From contig CAVZGP010000030.1 of the NCBI GenBank assembly GCA_963774765.1, positions 248,001 to 312,000 of the forward strand: DNA of 64,000 nt. The letters run 5' to 3'. The notes below the pieces were generated by a model, which was given only the letters and a program-made list of their open reading frames with translations, was not told the origin of the DNA and did not search any database. Positions within the stretch are counted from its first letter, which is position 1; each line of letters opens with the position of its first letter. Below are positions 34,957 to 42,806 of the stretch, one piece after another. This DNA comes from Sva-07 sp963774765. GTDB lineage: Bacteria > Actinomycetota > Acidimicrobiia > Acidimicrobiales > Ilumatobacteraceae. The position numbers were made by a program, and so were the translations under genes.

Positions 34957-34987
34957 GTAACGTTTGGTGTCTGACACCAAACGTTAC
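34957..34987. terminator. Palindrome, family C copy 3 (bidirectional terminator between purB and a convergent gene)
   Basis: Arms GTAACGTTTGGTGTC and GACACCAAACGTTAC around one T, a perfect 31-bp palindrome. It fills the gap between the purB stop (34948) and the stop of the convergent gene (34992). No clear U-run on either side. Confidence 0.7.
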
Positions 34988-34991
34988 GCGG

Positions 34992-35408
34992 TCAGTCGGA
35001 GCGGGAGATGCCGGCTTGTTTGAGGGTGCTGGCGGGGACGCCGACGTCGCGCCACGAGGCGTACGAGATCGACTTGCCGTCGGAGTAGCTCTTGGCCACC
35101 TTGACGAACTCGGCCTCGAGCGCGTTCATGTCGATCGCGTCGGACTTGGCGGCCAATTCGGCCTGGAGGTCGCGACGCTCCTGGACCAGCAGGAGTTCGT
35201 CGAGCGGGCTCGCACTGGTGAGTTCGACGTCGATGGCTTCGAGGCGTTTGCGGATCGTGTCGGGCGTTCGCTTTCGCCCGCGCTTGGGCTTCGTGGCGCG
35301 GAGTCCTTCGAGGTAGTCGCGAACCACCCGGCCTTCCATTCGGCCTTTGGCGAGCGCGGCCTTGTGGGCCTCGCTCATCGGAGTTCTGGGACCTCTTTTG
35401 CCTGCCAT
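34992..35408 (-). CDS. Small conserved basic protein of unknown function
   Basis: 138 residues. A basic N-terminus (MAGKRGPRTPMSEAHKAALAKGRMEG) is followed by KRGRKRTPDTIRKRLEAID, a charged coiled-coil region (DELLLVQERRDLQAELAAK) and a compact C-terminus KSISYASWRDVGVPASTLKQ. Similar small proteins occur in many actinobacteria, so I judge it real, but I know no function. The basic N-terminus suggests nucleic-acid contact. Convergent with purB; no clear ribosome site precedes the ATG. Confidence 0.75.
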   Translation of the reverse strand: MAGKRGPRTPMSEAHKAALAKGRMEGRVVRDYLEGLRATKPKRGRKRTPDTIRKRLEAIDVELTSASPLDELLLVQERRDLQAELAAKSDAIDMNALEAEFVKVAKSYSDGKSISYASWRDVGVPASTLKQAGISRSD

Positions 35409-35458
35409 GGGGGGCAATCTTAAGGAGAATTCCCCGGGATGCAATAACCTGCTATTCC

Positions 35459-36271
35459 ATGTTCGAATTGTCAGCCCATGGGACCGATGTCCACGTCGGC
35501 GAGGGTCCGCGATATCCGTGGGGTGGTTTGTACGGTGGTCAGATCGTTGCCCAGGCCCTCCGCGCCGCCGCCATTTCGGTCGATCCGGAACTCGAACCCC
35601 ACTCGATCCGGGCATATTTCATCCGGCGAGGCGATCACACCGAACCGGTCCGATACGAGGTCGACCGCATTCGCAACGGTCGCAGTTTCGCCACGCGTCG
35701 AGTGGTCGCGCGTCAGGCAATTGGCGCCATTCTGAACGCCGAGAGTTCGTTTCAACGGCCCGAGCGGGCAGCAGCGTTTCAAACGGTGGCGATGCCAGAC
35801 GTGCCGGCAGCCGAGTCGTTGGTCGAGGACTCGTGGACGCCCACGTTCGCTCGCGTGGTCGTACCCGCCGACCAGGTGGCCGGTGGCGCACGAGATGGCA
35901 CGGGTCGCGCGGTCGCCTGGATGCGCGTCAACCACGACCTCGGCGACCCGCACGACGCGAGCGCGCAGTTGCTCCATCGCTGTTGGTTGGCCTACCTGTC
36001 CGACGACATGCCGACCGACTCGGTGATCCGCGCTCACCCGGTCGCGGACGATCCCGAAGCCCGCGACAGCTTGTTCTGTGCGAGCCTCGACCACACGATC
36101 TGGTTCCACCGTTCGCTGCGAGCCGACCGCTGGCATCTCTACGACTTCTCGTGCCATCACTACGTCGGCGGCCGTGGCCTCTCGGTCGGGCACGTCTTCG
36201 AGGCCGACGGCACCCACGTCGCGACGGTCGCCCAAGAGGTGCTGGTGCGCGATGCCCGAGACCGGGACTGA
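35459..36271 (+). CDS. Acyl-CoA thioesterase II-like (TesB, double hotdog)
   Basis: 270 residues. First hotdog YPWGGLYGGQIVAQALRAAA (about 19-38) and PHSIRAYFIRRGD; second hotdog with ASLDHTIWFHRSLRADRWHL (about 204-223) and GRGLSVGHVF. The Asp in LDHTIWFH corresponds to the catalytic Asp of TesB. It hydrolyses acyl-CoA to free acid. An upstream TAAGGAG (35431) is followed by a three-codon mini-frame (ATG CAA TAA at 35449) just before the ATG at 35459, which may be chance. Confidence 0.9.
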   Translation: MFELSAHGTDVHVGEGPRYPWGGLYGGQIVAQALRAAAISVDPELEPHSIRAYFIRRGDHTEPVRYEVDRIRNGRSFATRRVVARQAIGAILNAESSFQRPERAAAFQTVAMPDVPAAESLVEDSWTPTFARVVVPADQVAGGARDGTGRAVAWMRVNHDLGDPHDASAQLLHRCWLAYLSDDMPTDSVIRAHPVADDPEARDSLFCASLDHTIWFHRSLRADRWHLYDFSCHHYVGGRGLSVGHVFEADGTHVATVAQEVLVRDARDRD

Positions 36272-36304
36272 ACCGCGACCCGCGGAGCGCTACCGTCGGC
36301 CCGG

Positions 36305-36895
36305 ATGAACGACGACGCTGCGCCGCCCCGCACCCTGTCCGCGGCCATGGGAACTCTGCGGGCGCATGTGCTGGAACACTCGATCAAGCACGGTGAGTTC
36401 ACGCTGAAGTCGGGTGCGACGAGCACCTGGTTTCTCGACACGAAGCAGACCGCGTGTCTGCCCGACGGGATCGTCGCCGTCTCCGACGCGGTGTTCGAGG
36501 TGTTCGGTGATGTGCTCGATCAGATCGATGCCATCGGCGGTTTGACGATGGGTGGCGATCCGGTCGCATACGGCGTCGCGGCCGTTGCCGCCACGCGCGG
36601 TCATCACATGCGCAGCTTCAGCGTCCGCAAGGAGGCCAAGCAGGGTGGAATCGCCGGTCGGATCGCCGGCGCGCTGCGTCCTGGCGACCGCGTGCTGGTG
36701 ACGGAGGACACCACGACGCGGGGCACATCGCTGATCGAGGCGGCCCAGCAGATCGAAGCGTTCGGGGCCGTCCCGGTCTGGATGACGGTGATCGTCGACC
36801 GCGGCGGCACCTGCGCGGCGATGGCCGCCGAGCACGGCATCGACTACCGCCCGCTGCTCACGGCCCCGGACCTCGGGTTCGGTTTCGGCACCTGA
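36305..36895 (+). CDS. pyrE: Orotate phosphoribosyltransferase
   Basis: 196 residues. The PRPP-binding motif is RVLVTEDTTTRGTSLIEAAQ (about 129-148), the flexible-loop Lys region is SVRKEAKQGG (about 108-117), and the N-terminal LKSGATSTWFLDTKQ corresponds to the orotate-side loop. It converts orotate and PRPP to OMP in pyrimidine synthesis. It starts 33 bp after the thioesterase and converges with the FAD oxidase. Other pyr genes are not in the window. Confidence 0.93.
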   Translation: MNDDAAPPRTLSAAMGTLRAHVLEHSIKHGEFTLKSGATSTWFLDTKQTACLPDGIVAVSDAVFEVFGDVLDQIDAIGGLTMGGDPVAYGVAAVAATRGHHMRSFSVRKEAKQGGIAGRIAGALRPGDRVLVTEDTTTRGTSLIEAAQQIEAFGAVPVWMTVIVDRGGTCAAMAAEHGIDYRPLLTAPDLGFGFGT

Positions 36896-36916
36896 GCAAC
36901 CTCGATCGGCGCCCGC

Positions 36917-38311
36917 TCATGCAGTCGCGTCGAGCACGCCGGGATTGAGGATGCCGATCGGGTCGAGCGCCCGTCTGATCGACCGTTGGGCGGCGAGATC
37001 GCCGGCGCTGCGAACCAGGGGAAGCCACCTCGTCTTGGCGATGCCGACACCGTGTTCGGCCGAGATCGTGCCGCCGAGTTCTGCCACGACCGGCAGCACC
37101 GCTTCCGCGAGCGCGTCGGGCCGGGCCGCAGCGAGAAAGTTGAGGTGGACGTTGCCTTCGGCGAGGTGGCCGAACGGAATGAGGCGCGCCTGCTGACGGT
37201 CGGCTGCGGACTGCGCTGCCTCCAGAACCCGGTCGATCGACGCGACGGGCACGGCGACATCGAGCTTGTAGGTCGGCCGACCGGAGGTCGTGGCCGCGCT
37301 GGCGATCGACTCGGTGATGCGGTCACGGAAGTCGAGCAACTGTCGGCGACGAGGGCCGCCGGTGGCGACCGCGGTGGCGGCAACGCCGTCCGTCGCGGCC
37401 AACACATCGAGAAGGTCGGCGGTCGGGTCGACGTGGCCGGCGCACTCGATCATGACGGCGACGCCACCCGGGGGGACCTCGATCGGCGCTGCGGTGCCGA
37501 GGTGCTCGGTCACCAGGTCGAGTGCATCCGGCCAGATGATCTCGATCGAATCGAGCGACCCGAGCCGTCGACGCGCAGTGGCCAGCAACGCGAGCGCCGC
37601 CCCGAGGTCGTCGAGCGCCACGAACACGGTGGTCACCTGCCCATAGTGCGGCACGAGTCGCAGCCGAGCAGCCGTGATGATCGCCAGCGTGCCTTCGGAA
37701 CCGGCGAGCAGTGACGGCCAGTGGAGACCGACCGTCTCCTTCGCCAGTCCGGCGAGCGAACCGACGACGGTGCCGTCGGCGAGCACCGCTTCGACGCCGA
37801 CGACCTGTTGGCGCATCGTGCCGAACCGCAGCACCCGCGATCCGCCGGCGTTCGTGGCGATTGCTCCACCGATGGTCGCCGAGTCGCGTGCCGCGAAGTC
37901 GATCGGCGTGTCGAGGCCGCCGGCGCGCGCTGCTCGTTGCCAGGCGGCGATGGTGACGCCCGCGCCGCAGGTGACCTGCATCGACGAATCATCGGGCGCG
38001 GAGAGTGCATCGAATCGACGCATCGACAGCACGATCGTCGCACGCGCCTCGGTGTCGTCGGGCCGCGGGACGCCACCGCCCACCAACCCGGTGTTGCCCG
38101 CCTGGGTGACCACGGCGAGGCCGTGTTCGCTGCACCAGCGCAGTACGGCGGCGACTTCGTCGGTGGTTCCGGGCCGCACGACCGCTTCGCACCTGCCCGA
38201 CCAGCGTCCGGTCCAGTCGGTCTCGTAGCCGGCTCGCTGGTCGTCGTCGACGACCACGTGCGCGCCGCCGACGATCGTCGACAAGGCGCTCACGATCTCG
38301 ACGCTGGTCAC
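36917..38311 (-). CDS. FAD-linked oxidase (GlcD / D-2-hydroxyacid dehydrogenase type)
   Basis: 464 residues. The FAD-binding_4 domain contains VVTQAGNTGLVGGGVP (about 67-82), ATIGGAIATNAGGSRVLRFG (about 145-164) and LAGSEGTLAIITAARLRLVP. The C-terminal FAD-oxidase domain has PFGHLAEGNVHLNF (about 377-390) and SAEHGVGIAKTRWLPL. Relatives oxidise D-lactate, glycolate or D-2-hydroxyglutarate; the substrate cannot be fixed here. GTG start, divergent from the RND transporter; only 21 bp from the convergent pyrE stop. Confidence 0.9.
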   Translation of the reverse strand: MTSVEIVSALSTIVGGAHVVVDDDQRAGYETDWTGRWSGRCEAVVRPGTTDEVAAVLRWCSEHGLAVVTQAGNTGLVGGGVPRPDDTEARATIVLSMRRFDALSAPDDSSMQVTCGAGVTIAAWQRAARAGGLDTPIDFAARDSATIGGAIATNAGGSRVLRFGTMRQQVVGVEAVLADGTVVGSLAGLAKETVGLHWPSLLAGSEGTLAIITAARLRLVPHYGQVTTVFVALDDLGAALALLATARRRLGSLDSIEIIWPDALDLVTEHLGTAAPIEVPPGGVAVMIECAGHVDPTADLLDVLAATDGVAATAVATGGPRRRQLLDFRDRITESIASAATTSGRPTYKLDVAVPVASIDRVLEAAQSAADRQQARLIPFGHLAEGNVHLNFLAAARPDALAEAVLPVVAELGGTISAEHGVGIAKTRWLPLVRSAGDLAAQRSIRRALDPIGILNPGVLDATA

Positions 38312-38399
38312 GGCCGAAGTGTTGCACGCGCTGGTGCTGTTTGGGTCGCCGACTCGACGCGAGGTCTACGATCGGACCACGACAGAGGGGGATGGGATC

Positions 38400-40826
38400 A
38401 TGAGGATGGAATCGTTCTGGCGCTGGCTCGGCGTAGCGCTCGGCAAGCACTGGAAGCTCGTCGCGGCGGCGGTCGTGCTGATCACGGTGGTGCTCGGTAT
38501 CGGTGGCCGCAACGTCGAGTTCGCGACCGGCCAGGACAGCTATCTCAACTCGGACTCGCAGATCGCGATCGACAACGTCGCGTTCCAGGAGGACTTCGGT
38601 GGCGAGACGGTCATCCTGCTGTTCTCGTCGACCGACGGCTCCGACGTCAGCGCACTCTACGAAGGCGCGAACCTCGCCGAGCTCACGCGCATCACCGACG
38701 CACTCCACGGGGTCGACGGCGCCCATGCGGTCGTCACCCCGCTCACCTCGCTGCAGTTCAGCGCGAACCTGCTGTCGGGCGGCGCGTCGTCGGTCGGCTC
38801 CAATGCGCTGCTCTCGGCGTTGTCGCGCGACGAGGCCGGCGCCGCCGCCCGTCAGGCCGACGTCGGCGTGTCGCTCGCCCGCCTCGGAGCGATCCCCGAG
38901 GAACAGCGTGCGATCGGTGACCCGGCCTACAACCAGCTGCTGATCTATGACAACGCCGGCTTCACCGCCGACGGCGCCGCCGTCGACGCTCCGGCCGTCA
39001 CCGACCTCCGGGTTCGCAAGTCGTTGCAGGGCACCTTCCCGAACGTCGACGGTGGTGTCGTCAACGGAACCGCCGTCGGTGGAGTCGTGCTGAAGGGCAA
39101 CGCCACGCTCGACGAGCAGACCGCAGCCACGAAGCAGGTGCTCGAGGTGCTCGACGGCGCCGCGTTCGAGGGTTTCGATCTCACCGTCACGGGCTCGCCT
39201 GTGTACCTCGCCGAGATCAACGACTATCTGAAGGGCGGCATGCTCACGCTCGGCGCCGCCGCGCTCGGGTTGATGGCGGTCGTGCTCGCCATCATGTTCC
39301 GGGTCCGCTGGCGGTTGCTCCCCTTGTTGTCGGTCCTCATCGGCGTGCTCTGGGCGTTCTCGATCCTGGGCATCATTGGCATCGACCTGTCACTGGTGAC
39401 GATCTCGGGCCTGCCGATCCTGATCGGCGTCGGCATCGACTTCGCGATCCAGGTCCACAACCGAGTCGAAGAGGAGGTGGTGCTCGACAAGGAGGCGCAC
39501 CCGATCGCCGAGACGCTCGCAAACCTGGCGCCGCCGCTGTTCGCCGCAACGCTCACCGGGGTGGTGGCGTTCCTGGCGCTGCGGATCTCGAAGGTCCCGA
39601 TGATCCGCGACTTCGGCATCCTGCTGGCGATCGGAATCACGGTGCTCGTCATCGTCGGCATCGTCGTCACCGCCTCGGCGCTCGGCATCCGCGAGTGGAC
39701 CAAGCCCACCGAAGTGCGTCCCCCGTCGATGGTCGAACGCATCGTCGTGAAACTCGGCGGCCTTCCCACGAAGTTCGGCCTGCCTCTCGTGATCCTCGCC
39801 GGGGTCCTCTTCGTCGGCGGCGTGCTCGCCGAGGGACGGGCCCAGATCGAGTCCGATCCGATCAAGTGGATCGACCAGGACAGCCAGGTCGTCAAGGACA
39901 TCGGGAAGCTCGAGGACGAGACCGGGTTCTCATCGACGCTCGGCATCCTCGTGGCGGCCAACAACATCTACGACCAGGAGGTCATCGACCTCATCTGGGA
40001 CTTCACGCTCGCCGCCGAGAATCGCGACGACAACGCGGTCGTGTCGAGTTCGAGCATGGTCAACACGATGGGCAAGATCATCATGATCGACGATGCGACG
40101 CCGATCGCACCGACGAGCGAAGACGTGCTCGCGTCGGTGCACGGGCTGCCCGGCGTCGACGGCCCGGACCCGATGATGCCCGACGACATCGTCGCCGCGC
40201 TGTTGCGATCGAAGGACGATCCGACCGCCACGCAGCTGAACCTTCGGCTGGCCCCTGCGAGCCTCGACGACCGAGCGGTGTTGGTCGAGGAACTCGAAGC
40301 CGACCTCCAGGCGCGCATCGACGCGCTCGATCTGCCCTCGGACAGCATCCTGCTCGTCGGTCTGCCGGAAGGTCAGGAGCCCGTACGGGCGACGCCCGCC
40401 GGCCTGGCCACGGTGGGCATCGGCCTGCTCGAGAATCTCTCGGCCAATCGGGCCAACCTCACCTATCTTGCGCTGAGCGTGGCGGGGCTGTTCCTGGTCC
40501 TGCGCTTCCGCAGCGTGACGCGCGCCCTGCTCGCGCTCGTGCCCGTGCTGCTGGCCGTCGGCGTGTCGTCGCTGGTGGTCGGGCTGCTCGGGTTCACCCT
40601 CAGCCCGCTGACCACCGTCAGCGGACCGCTCGTGATCGCGAGCTGCGCCGAGTTCTCGGTGCTGATCCTCGGTCGGTACCTCGAAGAACGCCAGCGTGGG
40701 TTGGTCCACGCGCGAAGCATCCAACACCGCCGCCAGTCGCACGGGCCGTGCATTCTTCACATCGGCGGTCACGACGATCTGCGGCTTCGCCGTGCTGATC
40801 GGATCGGCCCTGCCGCTGTTGCGTGA
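38400..40826 (+). CDS. RND-superfamily (MMPL/hopanoid type) transporter, main part (frameshifted)
   Basis: ATG 38400 follows AGAGGGGGATGG. One membrane helix (VAAAVVLITVVLGIGGR), a ~200-residue outside domain, five helices of the first RND half (GISGLPILIGVGIDFAIQ; PPLFAATLTGVVAFLALRI), a second outside domain, then helices up to LILGRYLEERQRGL. There the frame is lost at about 40700-40715. Deleting one base of the GGTTGG run gives EERQRGLSTREASNTAASRT, the expected sequence. The out-of-frame reading ends at 40826. Family members move lipids or hopanoids across the envelope. No accessory protein is adjacent. Confidence 0.85.
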   Translation: MRMESFWRWLGVALGKHWKLVAAAVVLITVVLGIGGRNVEFATGQDSYLNSDSQIAIDNVAFQEDFGGETVILLFSSTDGSDVSALYEGANLAELTRITDALHGVDGAHAVVTPLTSLQFSANLLSGGASSVGSNALLSALSRDEAGAAARQADVGVSLARLGAIPEEQRAIGDPAYNQLLIYDNAGFTADGAAVDAPAVTDLRVRKSLQGTFPNVDGGVVNGTAVGGVVLKGNATLDEQTAATKQVLEVLDGAAFEGFDLTVTGSPVYLAEINDYLKGGMLTLGAAALGLMAVVLAIMFRVRWRLLPLLSVLIGVLWAFSILGIIGIDLSLVTISGLPILIGVGIDFAIQVHNRVEEEVVLDKEAHPIAETLANLAPPLFAATLTGVVAFLALRISKVPMIRDFGILLAIGITVLVIVGIVVTASALGIREWTKPTEVRPPSMVERIVVKLGGLPTKFGLPLVILAGVLFVGGVLAEGRAQIESDPIKWIDQDSQVVKDIGKLEDETGFSSTLGILVAANNIYDQEVIDLIWDFTLAAENRDDNAVVSSSSMVNTMGKIIMIDDATPIAPTSEDVLASVHGLPGVDGPDPMMPDDIVAALLRSKDDPTATQLNLRLAPASLDDRAVLVEELEADLQARIDALDLPSDSILLVGLPEGQEPVRATPAGLATVGIGLLENLSANRANLTYLALSVAGLFLVLRFRSVTRALLALVPVLLAVGVSSLVVGLLGFTLSPLTTVSGPLVIASCAEFSVLILGRYLEERQRGLVHARSIQHRRQSHGPCILHIGGHDDLRLRRADRIGPAAVA

Positions 40827-41463
40827 CTTCGGCCTGATCGTCACCCTCAACGTGGCGATCGCCTTGCTCGCGGCGCTGGTCGTGATGCCGCCGCTGTCCG
40901 TGTGGGTCGACGAGAAGGGCTGGCTCGGCACGCAGTCGCAAGGTTCCGATCCGGTGGGTGCGGTCCGGCTGGCCGCTCCGTTCCCCGGTCCGCAGACCGT
41001 CGGCGCCGTCGTCGGGGCCGTCGGGTTCGCTGCGGCCGGCGTGGCGGTGTATGCGACGGCGGACACCAGTACCGGTGAGGCGAGCGAGATCTCCTACGAG
41101 GCCACGCCGTTGCCGACGACGACCACGACCACGACGACCACCACGTCGACGGTGCCACCCTCGACCGTGCCGGGCGACACGGTGCCGGAGGGCCCGATCA
41201 ACAACCCGGACGACTTCGGAACCGAGCGTCCGGCCGGCCTCGTCGGGGGGATCCTGTTCGACGAACTCACCGCGCAGGGTGTGCCGCCGAACCAGGCGAA
41301 CTGTGCGATCGAGACCGTGCCAGGCGGTGTGGAGAACATCGACACCGGTGCGGTTCTTGCCGGCGACGAAGCGGCGGCCGCACCGGTCGTCCAGGCGGCA
41401 CTCGACTGTGGCATCGAACAGGAGACGGTCGACGCAGTCCTGGCCTCGATCGTCGGTGGCTGA
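40696..41463 (+). CDS. RND-superfamily transporter, C-terminal part with Cys-containing tail
   Basis: This continues the transporter: STREASNTAASRTGRAFFTS and VTTICGFAVLIGSALPLLRD are the last conserved RND block, with two final helices. It is followed by an unusual soluble tail of about 130 residues: a Thr/Pro linker (TTTTTTTTTSTVPPSTVPGD), then a small domain FGTERPAGLVGGILFDELTA ... QANCAIETVPGG ... ALDCGIEQETVDAVLASIVG with two cysteines that could form a disulfide outside the membrane. I know no function for this tail. Confidence 0.8.
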   Translation: MGWSTREASNTAASRTGRAFFTSAVTTICGFAVLIGSALPLLRDFGLIVTLNVAIALLAALVVMPPLSVWVDEKGWLGTQSQGSDPVGAVRLAAPFPGPQTVGAVVGAVGFAAAGVAVYATADTSTGEASEISYEATPLPTTTTTTTTTTSTVPPSTVPGDTVPEGPINNPDDFGTERPAGLVGGILFDELTAQGVPPNQANCAIETVPGGVENIDTGAVLAGDEAAAAPVVQAALDCGIEQETVDAVLASIVGG

Positions 41464-41464
41464 C

Positions 41465-42799
41465 ATGGCTGATGCAGCCTTGTCCCCGACGACGTGCATC
41501 ATCGGGGCGGGGTGTTCGGGCTTCACGATGGCGAAGCGCCTGAAGGATGTCGGGTTGGCGTACGACTGCTTCGAGATGTCCGATGACATCGGCGGCAACT
41601 GGTATTTCGGGAACCCGAACGGGATGTCGTCGTGCTATCAGAGCTTGCACATCGACACCTCGAAGTGGCGCCTCGCGTTCGAGGACTACCCGGTGCCCGA
41701 CGATTGGCCGGACTTCCCGCATCACAGCCAGATCCTGCAGTACTTCCACGACTACGTCGACCACTTCGGCCTGCGCGGGACGATCACGTTCAACACGGCG
41801 GTCACCGACTGTGAGCGTCTCGACGACGGTCGGTGGAGGGTGGCCCTGTCGACCGGCGAGTCACGCGAGTACGACCACCTCGTGGTGGGCAACGGCCATC
41901 ACTGGGATGCGCGTACACCCACCTACCCGGGGACGTTCGACGGCCATCAGGTGCATTCGCACCGCTATCGCGACCCGTTCGAGCCGTACGACTTCCGCGG
42001 CAAGCGGGTGATGATCGTCGGTGCCGGCAACTCGGCGATGGACATCTCGTCCGAGCTGTCGCAGCGTCCGATCGCCGAGCGGCTCTTCATCTCGATGCGC
42101 CACGGCGTGTGGGTGTTGCCGAAGTACTTCGACGGCAAACCTTCCGACAAGGCGTCTCTGCCCTCGTGGTTGCCCGCGAAGGTCGGTCGGGCGTTGGCGC
42201 GCAAGAAGATCCGCAAGACGATCGGCAACATGGAGGACTACGGGCTGCCCAAACCCGATCACCGACCACTCGACGCGCACCCGTCGGTGTCGGGCGAGTT
42301 CCTCACCCGGGTCGGCTGTGGCGACATCACGCCGAAGGGGGCGATCGACCGCCTCGACGGCGACGCGGTCGTGTTCTCCGATGGCTCGCGTGAGCAGGTC
42401 GACGCCATCGTGTGGGCAACGGGGTACAACGTCACGTTCCCGTTCTTCCACCAGCGCGCGCTGACGCCGCAGGACAACACCTTCCCGCTGTTCAAGCGGA
42501 TCGTGAAGCCCGGGTACGAGAACCTGTTCTTCCTCGGCCTCGCCCAGCCGCTGCCGACGCTTGTCAACTTCGCCGAGCAGCAGTCGAAGCTCGTCGCCGC
42601 CGCGATCGCGGGGCGATACGCCTTCCCGTCGGCCAGCGAGATGGAGGAGGTGACCGTCGCTGACGAGAAGGTGCATCTCGGGCACTTCTACGACAGCCCC
42701 CGCCACCGTATGCAGGTCGACTTCAACACGTACTGCGCGGATCTCGACAAGGAGATCGAGCGCGGCGCCGAACGGTTGCTGCCGGTCGCTTCCGCCTGA
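41465..42799 (+). CDS. Flavin-containing monooxygenase
   Basis: 444 residues. FAD motif IIGAGCSGFTMAKRL (about 11-25), EMSDDIGGNWYFG, NADP motif IVGAGNSAMDISSEL (about 181-195), FMO fingerprint FDGHQVHSHRYRDP (about 159-172) and WATGYNVTFPF. It N- or S-oxygenates soft nucleophiles, or could do Baeyer-Villiger chemistry as type II. ATG 41465 is 1 bp after the transporter stop, suggesting co-transcription. Independent of the fused BVMO at 16610. Confidence 0.9.
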   Translation: MADAALSPTTCIIGAGCSGFTMAKRLKDVGLAYDCFEMSDDIGGNWYFGNPNGMSSCYQSLHIDTSKWRLAFEDYPVPDDWPDFPHHSQILQYFHDYVDHFGLRGTITFNTAVTDCERLDDGRWRVALSTGESREYDHLVVGNGHHWDARTPTYPGTFDGHQVHSHRYRDPFEPYDFRGKRVMIVGAGNSAMDISSELSQRPIAERLFISMRHGVWVLPKYFDGKPSDKASLPSWLPAKVGRALARKKIRKTIGNMEDYGLPKPDHRPLDAHPSVSGEFLTRVGCGDITPKGAIDRLDGDAVVFSDGSREQVDAIVWATGYNVTFPFFHQRALTPQDNTFPLFKRIVKPGYENLFFLGLAQPLPTLVNFAEQQSKLVAAAIAGRYAFPSASEMEEVTVADEKVHLGHFYDSPRHRMQVDFNTYCADLDKEIERGAERLLPVASA

Positions 42800-42806
42800 T
42801 CGGGCG

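Noticed and set aside
35449..35457. Leader peptide (ATG CAA TAA) regulating the thioesterase
   Set aside because: Only three codons, with no attenuator-like structure; an SD upstream of it could equally serve the real start by chance.
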